A DNA stretch of 47,960 bases. It comes from an uncultured Phascolarctobacterium sp. GTDB taxonomy: Bacteria; Bacillota; Negativicutes; Acidaminococcales; Acidaminococcaceae. Under the pieces are notes generated by a model that worked only from the letters and a program-made list of their open reading frames with translations, made no database searches and was not told the origin of the DNA. This document shows positions 1 through 9,340 of the stretch, piece by piece. The position numbers were made by a program, and so were the translations under genes. Every line of letters starts with the position of its first letter. Within the stretch, counting starts at the first letter, position 1. The stretch lies in assembly GCA_900541915.1 (NCBI GenBank), contig UQLS01000014.1, positions 1 to 47,960 of the forward strand, read 5' to 3'.

Positions 1-17
1 GTTATGCCCTTATAGGG

Positions 18-863
18 CTATTGCGAACCACCCCTCTTAGGGGTGGGAGCGATTACAGTACCATTAGTGAGAACGATAGTTTCCGCAGCTGCTCTGGCAG
101 CACGATCCTGGTCGATAAAACCGTATTTTTGCATCGCCTGGAGTACTAACAGCTGACGTTTCTTGCAACCTTCCGGATTTTCTAAAGGGTTTAGTGCTGA
201 AGGTGCATATGGAAGTGATGCGATAACAGCAGCTTCTGCCAATGTAAGGGCCTGCGGCGATTTACCGAAATAAATTCTTGAAGCTTGTGCGAGACCATTA
301 GCACCTGCACCTAAATAAGTGGTGTTCAGATAAAGCTCAAGAATTTCATCCTTGCTGTAGTTTTCTTCCAACATTAAAGAAAGGATAGCTTCTTCAATTT
401 TTCTTTCCATACTTTGCTCATGAGTCAGAAAGACATTTTTTACAAATTGCTGGGTAAGCGTGCTGCCGCCCTGCAGAACTTCACCGGCAGAGATATTTAC
501 CAAAGCTGCTCGCAGAACTCCTTCAACGGCGATAGCGCCATGTTCATAAAAATTATGATCTTCGATAGCAATAATTGCCTGCTGCATATCTTTAGGGATA
601 GCAGGCAAAGGCGTCCATTCAGGACTTTCTCTGATAGGGTCAATAACTTCTTCCATGTTGAAAGCCAGATAGGCTTTCTGAAAAGGAGAGGGCCATTCTT
701 CCTGTGGAGGCAGAAGTGAAAGAAATAAAGCTTTGGCAGCACTTTTTTCGTGCTGTTCGATTTTTCTGTCTTCTGCCTGCGGAGAATTTTTAGCAGGTGT
801 ATTCGAAACATATACAGTCATACCTATGAATATGACGATTATCAGGATTATAGTTTTAAACAT
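18..863 (-). CDS. Monofunctional peptidoglycan glycosyltransferase (GT51)
   Basis: Polymerises lipid II into glycan strands at the outer face of the inner membrane. The 281-residue product has an N-terminal membrane anchor (about residues 3-18), then a GT51 domain with the motifs EDHNFYEHGA (first catalytic Glu), GGSTLTQQ, RKIEEAILSLMLE and SKDEILELYLN. It stops shortly after this domain, so there is no transpeptidase, as in MtgA-type enzymes and unlike class A penicillin-binding proteins. The frame is open to 1091, but I choose the ATG at 863: it begins right at the membrane segment and has GAGG eight bases upstream, while the extension would run through the divergent promoter region. Family assignment is secure; which cell-wall process it serves is not visible here. 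Confidence 0.9.
   Translation of the reverse strand: MFKTIILIIVIFIGMTVYVSNTPAKNSPQAEDRKIEQHEKSAAKALFLSLLPPQEEWPSPFQKAYLAFNMEEVIDPIRESPEWTPLPAIPKDMQQAIIAIEDHNFYEHGAIAVEGVLRAALVNISAGEVLQGGSTLTQQFVKNVFLTHEQSMERKIEEAILSLMLEENYSKDEILELYLNTTYLGAGANGLAQASRIYFGKSPQALTLAEAAVIASLPYAPSALNPLENPEGCKKRQLLVLQAMQKYGFIDQDRAARAAAETIVLTNGTVIAPTPKRGGSQ
28..46. repeat. Perfect hairpin inside the 3' end of the GT51 gene
   Basis: CCACCCC and GGGGTGG form a 7-bp perfect stem with a TCTTA loop, inside the last codons. A second short hairpin (GCCCT/AGGGC) lies at 5-17, right after the stop. Neither has a clear U-run, so I do not call a terminator. Confidence 0.4.
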
Positions 864-894
864 TTTGTAAACCTCACGTTTCTTACTTGGATTT

Positions 895-923
895 ATTGTA
901 TCAGTAAACAGGCAGTTAGGCAA
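895..923 (-). promoter_or_regulatory. Promoter of the GT51 gene
   Basis: On the minus strand TTGCCT (918-923) and TACAAT (895-900) are separated by 17 bases, 32 bases upstream of the chosen ATG. This supports the shorter reading of the gene. Confidence 0.5.
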
Positions 924-1040
924 AAAAGTTTTAGAAAATCCTGTATTTGAAGAAAAAGTTATGGAAAATATTATCAAAAGTAGTAAAATATAAAATATAA
1001 AATGGGTTAGTGTTTTTATCAGCAAAATGAAATAAAACAC

Positions 1041-1074
1041 TTGTAAAATTATACATAAAAGGTGTATAATTACA
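1041..1074 (+). promoter_or_regulatory. argC promoter with overlapping palindrome (possible ArgR site)
   Basis: TTGTAA (1041-1046) and TATAAT (1065-1070) are 18 bases apart, followed by AGGAGG and the argC ATG. The promoter is overlaid by an inverted repeat, ATTATACAT (1048-1056) and GTGTATAAT (1062-1070), and by TGTATAATTACA (1063-1074). Dyads of this AT-rich TGTAT/ATACA type resemble ArgR operators. A related element lies before argG. Assignment to ArgR is inference. Confidence 0.5.
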
Positions 1075-1093
1075 AAACATAAAGGAGGCATAT

Positions 1094-2128
1094 ATGAAAG
1101 CGAGCGTTATTGGAGCAACCGGCTATGCTGGTGTGGAGTTACTCAGGCTTTTAGATGGACACCCTGAAGCTGAAATTGTTGCGATTACTTCTGAAAGCAG
1201 CACAGGGGAGATGATTTCCCAAATGTATCCGCATCTTGCTGGGCGGATAGAAAAAGAGCTTTCTTCCATGCAGGATATTGAGGCTATTGCAGATGCAAGT
1301 GACGTTATATTTATTGCATTGCCGCATGGTCATGCCATGAAGATTGGCCGCAAGCTGCGCGGTAGTAAAACGAAAATCATTGATCTTGGCGGTGACTATC
1401 GTTTCAAGGATTATCGTGTTTTTGAGCAATGGTATAAAGTTAAGCATGAGGATCCGGAAGCACAGGCTGTTTATGGTCTGACAGAGCTTTATAGACCATT
1501 GGTTAAAGATGCAGTCTTGCTGGCAAATCCGGGTTGCTATACAACCTGCAGTATATTATCATTAGTGCCTCTTCTAAAAGCTGGTTTGATAGAAACAAAA
1601 GGCATTGTGGTTGATGCAAAATCCGGTACTACCGGTGCTGGCAGAAGCTTAAAGCAGGGTAGTATGTACTGCAGTGTTAATGAGAATTTTCATGCATATG
1701 GTGTTGCTAGTCACAGACATACACCGGAAATTGAACAGGTGTATAGTGAATTTGCCGGAGAAAATGTGATTATCCAGTTTACACCGCATTTGCTGCCGGT
1801 AGATCGCGGTATTTTAGCCACCTGTTATGCGCAGCTTAAAGATGGCGTTAGTGATAAACAGGTAGCTGATGCTTTTGAAGCAATGTATGGAGATGAATTC
1901 TTTATTCGTCTGCGCGGACAGGGTGTTTGCCCGGAAATCAAGAATATCAGGGCATCCAATTATGTAGATATTGGTTGGCAGACAGACAAGCGTACTGGAC
2001 GTGTAATTGTTATGAGCTGTCTGGACAATCTGGTTAAAGGTGCGGCAGGTCAGGCAGTACAGAACATGAATGTAATGTTCGGGTTTGATGAAACTGCCGG
2101 ATTGCGTCAGCTGCCGGTATATCCGTAA
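1094..2128 (+). CDS. argC: N-acetyl-gamma-glutamyl-phosphate reductase
   Basis: Catalyses the NADPH-dependent reduction of N-acetylglutamyl phosphate to the semialdehyde, third step of arginine synthesis in the cytoplasm. The N-terminus has a GATGYAG nucleotide-binding turn, and the active-site cysteine sits in NPGCYTT (Cys148). HAYGVASHRHTPEIEQ is the usual substrate-domain histidine region. The 344-residue length is normal. The ATG follows AAAGGAGG at ideal spacing. First gene of the argCJBDF run, 23 bases ahead of argJ. Confidence 0.97.
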   Translation: MKASVIGATGYAGVELLRLLDGHPEAEIVAITSESSTGEMISQMYPHLAGRIEKELSSMQDIEAIADASDVIFIALPHGHAMKIGRKLRGSKTKIIDLGGDYRFKDYRVFEQWYKVKHEDPEAQAVYGLTELYRPLVKDAVLLANPGCYTTCSILSLVPLLKAGLIETKGIVVDAKSGTTGAGRSLKQGSMYCSVNENFHAYGVASHRHTPEIEQVYSEFAGENVIIQFTPHLLPVDRGILATCYAQLKDGVSDKQVADAFEAMYGDEFFIRLRGQGVCPEIKNIRASNYVDIGWQTDKRTGRVIVMSCLDNLVKGAAGQAVQNMNVMFGFDETAGLRQLPVYP

Positions 2129-2151
2129 TTTAAGAAAGAGGTTGACAAAAT

Positions 2152-3357
2152 ATGAAGAAAATAGACGGCTGGCTTACAGCGCCGCAGGGTTTTATTACTG
2201 CCGGTGTTAAAGCTGGAATTAAAGCCAGCGGGAACCATGATGTGGCTGTTATTTACAGTACTGTTCCTGCTGCCTGCGGTGCAGTATTTACTCAAAATAA
2301 AATGTGTGCAGCTCCGGTTTTGGTAAGCCGTGAGGTGAATAAAGAAGCTTATGCTCAGGCAATAGTGGTTAACAGCGGCTGCGCTAATGCCTGCACGGGC
2401 GAACAAGGTTTGCAGGATGCACAAAAAATGCAGGCTCACGCTGCAGGACTGCTGGGTATTGAACCTAAACAGGTTTTTGTTTGCTCTACCGGTGTAATCG
2501 GTCAATTTTTGCCGATAGATAAGTTGTTTGCAGGTATTGATGATGCTGTAGATTCCTTGGATGAAAATGAAGGCGAAAGCTGCGCTATGGCTATTCAAAC
2601 CACTGATACCTTTATCAAAAAAGCTGCTTATGAAGTCAATATCGGCGGAAAGAAAGTAACCGTTGCAGGTATTGCTAAAGGCGCTGGTATGATTCATCCC
2701 AATATGGCTACTATGCTTACCTTTATTACTACTGATGCAGCTGTTGCTCCTGATGTTTTGAAACGTGCTGTAAAAGCAGCTGCTGATAAATCCTTTAATA
2801 TGGTAGTAGTAGATGGCGATACCAGCACTAATGACAGTATGATTGTTCTGGCTAATGGTTTGGCTGAAAATGAAATTATCATTTCTGAAGAACATCCTGA
2901 TTATCCGGTGTTCTTTGAAGCACTTCTGGCATGTGCAACTGATTTGGCAAAACTTATTGCCCGTGATGGTGAAGGTGCTACTAAATTCCTCGAAGTGAAT
3001 GTTACCGGTGCTGCCAGCTGGGAAGATGCTAAGACAGCAGCGATGGCAATTGCTAAGTCTCCCCTGGTAAAAACAGCGTTTTTCGGTGAAGATCCTAATT
3101 GGGGACGTATTGTTTGTGCTGCCGGTTACAGTGGCGCACAGATGACTGCTGATAAAGTAAATCTTGCTATCGGTGGCGTACGTCTGGTAGAAAATGGCAT
3201 GAACTGCAATGTTCCGGCTGAACAGCTTGCACCGATTATGTCTGAACATGATATTTCCATGACTATTGATTTGGCTGCTGGTGAAGAGAAGGCTACTGTT
3301 TGGACCTGTGATTTCAGCTATGAATATGTGAAGATTAACGGTGAATATCATACCTGA
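2152..3357 (+). CDS. argJ: Glutamate N-acetyltransferase / amino-acid acetyltransferase
   Basis: Transfers the acetyl group from N-acetylornithine to glutamate, making the pathway cyclic; many ArgJ proteins also use acetyl-CoA to make N-acetylglutamate. The self-cleavage site is visible as KGAGMIHPNMATML, with Thr187 the expected N-terminal nucleophile of the beta chain. The C-terminus shows the family's GEDPNWGRI and NGEYHT features. Length 401 is typical. No argA or argE is seen in this window, which fits ArgJ doing both jobs, although bifunctionality cannot be read from sequence alone. SD AAAGAGG precedes the ATG. Confidence 0.96.
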   Translation: MKKIDGWLTAPQGFITAGVKAGIKASGNHDVAVIYSTVPAACGAVFTQNKMCAAPVLVSREVNKEAYAQAIVVNSGCANACTGEQGLQDAQKMQAHAAGLLGIEPKQVFVCSTGVIGQFLPIDKLFAGIDDAVDSLDENEGESCAMAIQTTDTFIKKAAYEVNIGGKKVTVAGIAKGAGMIHPNMATMLTFITTDAAVAPDVLKRAVKAAADKSFNMVVVDGDTSTNDSMIVLANGLAENEIIISEEHPDYPVFFEALLACATDLAKLIARDGEGATKFLEVNVTGAASWEDAKTAAMAIAKSPLVKTAFFGEDPNWGRIVCAAGYSGAQMTADKVNLAIGGVRLVENGMNCNVPAEQLAPIMSEHDISMTIDLAAGEEKATVWTCDFSYEYVKINGEYHT

Positions 3358-3404
3358 TTAAAATAAAATTTATTATGATGAACTGCTTAAGGAGGCAATG
3401 AATT

Positions 3405-4295
3405 ATGTTAATGAATGATGCTCAAGTAAAAACTTTGATGGAAGCTTTACCGTATCTGCGTGATTTTAAAGATAAAACTATCGTAGTAAAATATGGCGGC
3501 AATGCTATGCTTAATGATGAAATCAAAAATAAAGTGCTGCAGGATATTGTATTCCTGCAATGCGCAGGTATGCGTCCGGTAGTTGTTCATGGCGGCGGCC
3601 CGGAAATTACTGCAATGCTGATGCAGGCTGGCAAAAAAAGTGAATTTGTCAGCGGTCTGCGTGTAACTGATGCTGAATCCGTAGGCATTGCTGAGATGGC
3701 ACTGGTAGGCAAAATCAATACCGATCTGGTAGCACGTCTTAATTCTTTAGGCGGTAAAGCTGTTGGCTTAAATGGTAAAGATGCAGACCTTATTATTGCT
3801 AAAAAACATCTTGCTGATGTTTATGAAAACGGTGAAGTAAATCTTGTTGATATCGGTTATGTAGGCAATGTAGAACATGTAAATACCGATTTGATTGAAG
3901 TTCTTCTGGACAACGGTTTTATTCCTGTTATTGCTCCTACCGGTGTAGGCTCTGCTGGTGAAACCTATAACATCAATGCAGACAGCGTTGCTGGTGAAAT
4001 TGCAGGCGCTTTGAAAGCTGAAAAACTTTTGGTGCTGACCGATGTTAAAGGTATTTACTCCGACTATCGTGATGAAAACAGCTTCATTTCTACTTTGACC
4101 TTTGAAAAGGCTCAGGAGCTGATTATTCGCGGCAACATCGACGGCGGTATGATTCCGAAAGTTCGTGCTTGCATTACCGCGCTTTCCGGCGGTGCTAAAA
4201 AGACTCATATCATTGATGGCCGTGCTGAGCATACCATCCTGATGGAAATTTTCAGTGATAAAGGTGTAGGCACTGAAGTTGTAAAAGAATTATAA
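3405..4295 (+). CDS. argB: Acetylglutamate kinase
   Basis: Phosphorylates N-acetylglutamate, second step of arginine synthesis and the usual point of feedback control. It shows VVKYGGNAM (phosphate-binding Lys), VHGGGPEI and DGGMIPK motifs of the amino-acid kinase fold. About 20 residues precede the kinase core (an amphipathic segment before KTIVVKYGG); in the family such an N-terminal helix goes with arginine-inhibited hexameric enzymes, so feedback inhibition is a reasonable inference. ATG 3405 follows AGGAGG by nine bases; ATG 3411 is a possible alternative. Confidence 0.97.
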   Translation: MLMNDAQVKTLMEALPYLRDFKDKTIVVKYGGNAMLNDEIKNKVLQDIVFLQCAGMRPVVVHGGGPEITAMLMQAGKKSEFVSGLRVTDAESVGIAEMALVGKINTDLVARLNSLGGKAVGLNGKDADLIIAKKHLADVYENGEVNLVDIGYVGNVEHVNTDLIEVLLDNGFIPVIAPTGVGSAGETYNINADSVAGEIAGALKAEKLLVLTDVKGIYSDYRDENSFISTLTFEKAQELIIRGNIDGGMIPKVRACITALSGGAKKTHIIDGRAEHTILMEIFSDKGVGTEVVKEL

Positions 4296-4327
4296 TTTTG
4301 AATTTTGTTTAAGGGGCTGTTAGTTTT

Positions 4328-5518
4328 ATGGATATAAAGACTGTTGTAGATGAAACAGAAAAATATTATCTGCCTGTATTCGGCAGATATCCGTTAGTTT
4401 TAGACCATGGCAAAGGCTGCCGTCTGTATGATGCAGAAGGCAACGAATATATTGACTTTTTGGCAGGTATTGCTGTAAATGCATTGGGACATGCGCATCC
4501 TGTACTGGTAAATGCTATTGCTAATCAGGCTGCTAAACTCATGCACTGTTCTAATCTGTATTACACAGAAATTCAGGCTAAGGCTGTAAAAGTCATCGCA
4601 GAAGTAAGCGGCTTTGACAGAGTATTTTTAGCTAACAGCGGTGCAGAAGCTAATGAAGGTGCGCTGAAGCTGGCTCGTAAATATGGTAAGGAAAAAGCTG
4701 CAGGCAAATATCGTATTATTACAGCTGTACATTCTTTCCATGGCCGTACCATGATGACATTGACTGCAACAGGCCAACCTAAGTATCAGCATGGTTATGA
4801 ACCGCTGCCGCAGGGTTATGAATACGTTGAATATGGTGATATTGCCGCATTGGAAGCAGCAATGGGCGATGATGTATGCGCTGTACTGCTTGAGCCGATT
4901 CAGGGTGAAGGCGGCGTACATGTTCCTTCTGATGAATATCTGCGTCAGGCACGTGCTTTATGTGATAAATATGATGCATTGCTGATTTTTGATGAAATTC
5001 AGACTGGTGTAGGTCGTACCGGTAAATGGTTTGCTTATATGCACAGCGGTGTAAAACCTGATGTGCTGACTTTTGCCAAAGGTATTGGCGGTGGTTTCCC
5101 TATGGGCGGTTTTGCTGTAGAGGAAAAACTGGCGCATGTATTTAAACCGGGTGATCATGGCAGCACTTTTGGCGGCAATCCTTTAGCTTGCGCAGCTGCC
5201 TATGCCTGCCTTACTGCAATTAAAGCAGAAAACCTTGTTGATAAAGCTGCTGTACAGGGAACTTATTTTAAAGGTGAATTGGAAAAACTGCAGCAAAAAT
5301 ATCCAGATAAGGTTAAAAAAGTACGCGGCCGTGGCTTGATTCTTGGTATGGAATTATGCAAAGAAGGAAAGGCTGTAGTAGAAAGCTGCCTGCAGGAGCA
5401 TGTAATTGTTAACTGCACTGCTGGAAATGTTATTCGTCTGGTACCGCCGCTGATTGTAACTAAAGAAGAAATTGATATTGTAGTTGCGGCACTGGATAAA
5501 GCTTTGGCTGCATTTTAA
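4328..5518 (+). CDS. argD: Acetylornithine aminotransferase
   Basis: PLP-dependent class III aminotransferase converting N-acetylglutamate semialdehyde to N-acetylornithine. It has NSGAEANEGALKLARKY (cofactor phosphate binding), LIFDEIQTGVGRTGKWFA, and the PLP lysine in FAKGIGGGFPMGG (Lys251), with GDHGSTFGGNPLA near the C-terminal domain. Length 396 is normal. It lies 32 bases after argB and 24 bases before argF in one operon, which separates it from related ornithine or GABA aminotransferases. Confidence 0.96.
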   Translation: MDIKTVVDETEKYYLPVFGRYPLVLDHGKGCRLYDAEGNEYIDFLAGIAVNALGHAHPVLVNAIANQAAKLMHCSNLYYTEIQAKAVKVIAEVSGFDRVFLANSGAEANEGALKLARKYGKEKAAGKYRIITAVHSFHGRTMMTLTATGQPKYQHGYEPLPQGYEYVEYGDIAALEAAMGDDVCAVLLEPIQGEGGVHVPSDEYLRQARALCDKYDALLIFDEIQTGVGRTGKWFAYMHSGVKPDVLTFAKGIGGGFPMGGFAVEEKLAHVFKPGDHGSTFGGNPLACAAAYACLTAIKAENLVDKAAVQGTYFKGELEKLQQKYPDKVKKVRGRGLILGMELCKEGKAVVESCLQEHVIVNCTAGNVIRLVPPLIVTKEEIDIVVAALDKALAAF

Positions 5519-5542
5519 TGTAATATGTTGGGGGAGTTGTAA

Positions 5543-6484
5543 ATGGGTTTAAGAAATAAAGATTTGATTTCTATTCATGATTTAACCGTAGGTGAAGTTG
5601 CTACCATTTTGGATGTGGCAAAGAAATTGAAACGCAAACAGAAAAATGGTGAACCTCATCAATATCTGAAAGGTAAAACTTTGGCTATGTTGTTTTCCAA
5701 GGCTTCTACCCGTACCAGAACCTCTTTTGAAGTAGGCTTCTGGCAGCTGGGCGGACATCCTATCTATCTTAGTGATGCTTCCTCTCAGATTGGCCGCGGT
5801 GAGCCTGTACGTGATACTGCCAGAGTATTGTCCCGTTTTGTAGACGGCATCATGATTCGTACTTTTTCACATGACTCCGTTATTGAACTGGCTGAATATG
5901 CAGATGTTCCCGTTATCAACGGTCTTACTGACCTGCTGCATCCCTGCCAGGCGCTGACTGATATGTTTACTATTCAGGAAAAAATGGAAGTTTTAAAAGG
6001 ACGTAAGCTTGTTTATGTCGGCGATGGCAACAATATGGCACATTCTCTGATGTTTGCCTGCGCCAAAGTTGGTATGAATATGGTTTGCGCAAGTCCTAAA
6101 GGTTATCAGCCTAATCCTGAAATTGTAAGACTTGCACAGGAAGATGCAGTGCATACCGGCTGCAGTATTACTGTAGATGAGGATTTATTCAGAGCTGCTA
6201 AAGGTGCTGACGTACTGTATACTGATGCATGGGCAAGTATGGGTCAGGAAGAAGAACATAACATTCGTAAACAGGCATTAGGTAAATATCAGATTAACAG
6301 CGAGCTGCTGGCTGCAGCAAGACCGGAAGCAATAGTTATGCACTGTCTGCCTGCTTACCGTGGTGAAGAAATAACTGAAGAAGTACTGGAAGGACCGCAG
6401 TCTGTAGTGTTTGATCAGGCCGAAAACAGGCTCCATGTACAGAAAGCTATTATGGCACTTTTGATGAGCGATGAAATTTTATAA
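5543..6484 (+). CDS. argF: Ornithine carbamoyltransferase
   Basis: Makes citrulline from ornithine and carbamoyl phosphate. The carbamoyl-phosphate motif STRTRTSFEVG, the HPCQALTD motif and the ornithine-side HCLPAYRGEE motif with its catalytic Cys are all present. Length 313 is typical. Placement directly behind argD favours the biosynthetic role over the catabolic ArcB role. GGGGAG precedes the ATG. Confidence 0.96.
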   Translation: MGLRNKDLISIHDLTVGEVATILDVAKKLKRKQKNGEPHQYLKGKTLAMLFSKASTRTRTSFEVGFWQLGGHPIYLSDASSQIGRGEPVRDTARVLSRFVDGIMIRTFSHDSVIELAEYADVPVINGLTDLLHPCQALTDMFTIQEKMEVLKGRKLVYVGDGNNMAHSLMFACAKVGMNMVCASPKGYQPNPEIVRLAQEDAVHTGCSITVDEDLFRAAKGADVLYTDAWASMGQEEEHNIRKQALGKYQINSELLAAARPEAIVMHCLPAYRGEEITEEVLEGPQSVVFDQAENRLHVQKAIMALLMSDEIL

Positions 6485-6492
6485 AATTATTT

Positions 6493-6540
6493 TGTATACA
6501 TTTACAAAAGACTGGACAATCTGTAAAAAGGTGCTATAAT
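6493..6540 (+). promoter_or_regulatory. argGH promoter with ArgR-box-like palindrome
   Basis: TGGACA (6513-6518) and TATAAT (6535-6540) are 16 bases apart. Just upstream, TGTATACATTTACA (6493-6506) fits the general TGNAT-N4-ATNCA shape of ARG boxes with one mismatch. So argGH has its own start site and is likely under the same regulator as argC. Confidence 0.5.
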
Positions 6541-6601
6541 ATACAATATCCGTTGAAAAAATATTCAGAATATATGAATAAAAACACTGGAGGCTGTGAA
6601 A

Positions 6602-7822
6602 ATGAAAAAAGAAGATATTAAAAAAGTAGTACTTGCATATTCCGGAGGACTTGATACCTCTATTATTATTCCTTGGTTAAAAGAAAACTATAACGGCTGC
6701 GAAGTTATTGCCGTAACTGCTGACCTTGGTCAAGGCGACGAACTGAACCCTGTTCATGACAAAGCGATTAAATCTGGTGCAAGCAAATGCTATATCCTTG
6801 ATTTGAAAGAAGAATTTATTTCCGATTATGTATGGCCCGTTGTCAAAGCAGGCGCTGTATATGAAAAGAAATATCTGCTTGGTACTTCTTTCGCTCGTCC
6901 GCTGATTGCTAAAAAATTAGTTGAAATTGCTGAAGCTGAAGGCGCTGACGCTATCGCTCATGGTGCTACCGGCAAAGGCAATGACCAAGTTCGTTTTGAA
7001 CTGTCTGTAAAAGCTTTGGCTCCGCAGCTGGCAATCATTGCTCCCTGGCGTGAATGGAGCATCAGATCCCGTGACGAAGCTATCGATTTTGCTGCAGCAC
7101 ATAATATTCCGGTACCTGTTACCCATGACCATGACTATTCCATGGACCGCAACATGTGGCATCTGAGCCATGAAGGCAGCGATCTGGAAGATCCCTGGAA
7201 TGCTCCGAAAGATGAACTCTTCATCGTTACCAACACTCCGGAAACTGCTCCTGATAAAGACGAATATGTAGAACTTGAATTTGTTGAAGGTCTTCCGGTT
7301 GCTGTTAACGGCGAAAAACTCAGCCCGGCTAAAATCGTTGAAACCTTGAACGAAATTGGTATCCGCAATGGCGTAGGCATCTGCGATATCGTTGAAAACC
7401 GTCTGGTAGGCATGAAATCCCGTGGTGTATACGAAAATCCTGCTGGCTCCATCATCTACTATGCTCATAACGAACTGGAAAACCTCTGCCTGGATCGCGC
7501 AACTGCAAGCTTCAAACAAATGGTAGGCATCCGTTATGCAGAACTGGTATATGACGGAATGTGGTTTTCTCCGCTGCGTGAAGCACTGGCTGCTTTCGTT
7601 GACGAAACTCAAAAAACTGTTACCGGTACCGTACGTTTGAAACTGTATAAAGGCAACATTATCAGCGCTGGTGCAAAATCTCCGTATTCTCTGTACAGCC
7701 AGGAATATGTAACCTTCGGTGAAGATGAAGTATACAACCAAGCTGATGCAACAGGCTTTATCAACCTGTTCGGTCTGCCGCTGAAAGTACGCGCACTGAT
7801 GAAAAAAGGAATGTTGAAATAA
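6602..7822 (+). CDS. argG: Argininosuccinate synthase
   Basis: ATP-dependent ligation of citrulline and aspartate. The N-type ATP pyrophosphatase loop AYSGGLDTS is at the N-terminus, followed by TADLGQG, GATGKGNDQVRFE and SHEGSDLEDP. About 406 residues, as usual for the family. A GTG two codons upstream (6596) keeps the frame open, but it sits only two bases after the GGAGG, whereas the ATG at 6602 is eight bases away, so I take the ATG. Its stop overlaps the argH start by one base. Confidence 0.96.
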   Translation: MKKEDIKKVVLAYSGGLDTSIIIPWLKENYNGCEVIAVTADLGQGDELNPVHDKAIKSGASKCYILDLKEEFISDYVWPVVKAGAVYEKKYLLGTSFARPLIAKKLVEIAEAEGADAIAHGATGKGNDQVRFELSVKALAPQLAIIAPWREWSIRSRDEAIDFAAAHNIPVPVTHDHDYSMDRNMWHLSHEGSDLEDPWNAPKDELFIVTNTPETAPDKDEYVELEFVEGLPVAVNGEKLSPAKIVETLNEIGIRNGVGICDIVENRLVGMKSRGVYENPAGSIIYYAHNELENLCLDRATASFKQMVGIRYAELVYDGMWFSPLREALAAFVDETQKTVTGTVRLKLYKGNIISAGAKSPYSLYSQEYVTFGEDEVYNQADATGFINLFGLPLKVRALMKKGMLK

Positions 7823-9234
7823 TGGCCAAATTGTGGGGCGGAAGATTTAGTAAAAATACAAATGAATTAGTGGACGCATTCAATGCGTCCATTGATTTTG
7901 ATAAAAGGCTGTATCATGAAGATATCCGCGGCAGTATTGCCCATGCTTCCATGCTGGCAAAATGCGGTATTATTCCGGCAGAAGACGGTGAAAAGATTGT
8001 TGCCGGATTAAAGGATATTCTGAAAGATATTGAAGCTGGTAATTTTAAATTTGAAGTTGCTCTGGAAGATATTCATATGAATATCGAAGCACGCCTTACC
8101 GAAAGAATCGGTCAGGCAGGTGCAAGACTGCATACTGCACGCAGCCGTAATGACCAGGTTGCGTTGGATATGCACATGTACATGAAACGTGAAGTAGCGG
8201 AAATTGCCGAACTGTTAATTCAGTTTGAAGAAGCACTGCTCAGTGTGGCTAAAAAGCATAATAAGACTTTGATGCCTGGCTATACTCATCTGCAAAGAGC
8301 ACAGCCGATTACTTTTGCACATCATCTGCTGGCATATTTTAATATGCTGCAGCGTGATTTCCGTCGTCTGCAGGGGGTATGGGAAGGTGCTGATATGATG
8401 CCGCTTGGTGCAGGCGCTATTGCAGGCACTACTTTCCCGATTGACCGTTTTGATGTTGCAGAGCAGCTTAATTTTGGCAAAGTATACAGCAACAGTATGG
8501 ACGCAGTAAGCGACAGAGATTATGTTATTGAGTTCTTATCTTTTGCTGCTATGCTGATGATGCATATGAGCCGTCTAAGTGAAGAAATCTGCCTGTGGAG
8601 CAGTACTGAATTTGGCTTCATTGAGCTGGACGATGCTTTTGCTACAGGTTCTTCTATGATGCCGCAGAAAAAGAATCCTGATATTGCCGAGCTTGTTCGC
8701 GGTAAAACCGGCAGAGTATATGGACATTTACAGGCTATGCTGGTAACTGCCAAAGGCTTGCCCTTGACTTATAACAAGGATTTGCAGGAAGATAAAGAAG
8801 GTTTCTTTGACGCTGTAGATACTATTAAGTTTGCGCTGGCAGTTTACCGTGATATGATTCTGACTATGACGGTTAATGTAGATAAAATGCAGCAGGCAGT
8901 AAGTAAGGATTTTTCCAATGCTACTGATCTGGCAGATTATCTTGTTCGCAAAGGCTTGCCCTTCAGACAGGCACACGAAGTTGTGGGCAAATGCGTTGCT
9001 TACGCTATCCATAACGATAAGTTCCTGCCGGAAATTACTTTGGAAGAGTACAAAAACTTCTCCGATTTGTTTGAAGAGGATCTTTTGCAGGCATTGCAGC
9101 CTGAAAACTGCGTAGCTTCCCGTAAATCCTACGGCGGTCCTGCTTTCAGCGAAAATGAAAAGCAGTTTGCTGCCGGTGAGAAAGTACTGCAAATGCAGCA
9201 GGAAATTTTAAAAGATTTACAGCAGCATTTATAA
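7822..9234 (+). CDS. argH: Argininosuccinate lyase
   Basis: Splits argininosuccinate into arginine and fumarate, the last step of the pathway. The fumarase/aspartase superfamily signature is present as GSSMMPQKKNPD, with the flexible-loop catalytic serine pair at Ser277-278, plus TARSRNDQVALD and the conserved GYTHLQRAQP (catalytic His). Length 470 is normal. TAATG overlap with argG indicates translational coupling, and a strong hairpin terminator follows the stop. Confidence 0.97.
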   Translation: MAKLWGGRFSKNTNELVDAFNASIDFDKRLYHEDIRGSIAHASMLAKCGIIPAEDGEKIVAGLKDILKDIEAGNFKFEVALEDIHMNIEARLTERIGQAGARLHTARSRNDQVALDMHMYMKREVAEIAELLIQFEEALLSVAKKHNKTLMPGYTHLQRAQPITFAHHLLAYFNMLQRDFRRLQGVWEGADMMPLGAGAIAGTTFPIDRFDVAEQLNFGKVYSNSMDAVSDRDYVIEFLSFAAMLMMHMSRLSEEICLWSSTEFGFIELDDAFATGSSMMPQKKNPDIAELVRGKTGRVYGHLQAMLVTAKGLPLTYNKDLQEDKEGFFDAVDTIKFALAVYRDMILTMTVNVDKMQQAVSKDFSNATDLADYLVRKGLPFRQAHEVVGKCVAYAIHNDKFLPEITLEEYKNFSDLFEEDLLQALQPENCVASRKSYGGPAFSENEKQFAAGEKVLQMQQEILKDLQQHL

Positions 9235-9245
9235 TATTTTACTTA

Positions 9246-9284
9246 AAAACCACATTTACTCTAACCGAGTAAATGTGGTTTTCT
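9246..9284 (+). terminator. Terminator after argH
   Basis: A 16-bp perfect stem (9246-9261 with 9267-9282), loop TAACC, running into a T-rich tract. Flanking A and T runs make it potentially bidirectional. Confidence 0.9.
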
Positions 9285-9340
9285 TTATATATATGGTATA
9301 ATATATAGTAACTTTTGGAATATGTAAGTAGGTGAAATAT

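Noticed and set aside
864..1091. N-terminal extension of the GT51 gene
   Set aside because: It would run through the promoter region shared with argC and precede the real membrane anchor; the ATG at 863 has GAGG and a promoter 17-base pair behind it.
2107..3351. Long open frame antisense to argJ
   Set aside because: Complement of a well-conserved gene; the translation is rich in Ser/Cys/His with no recognisable domain.
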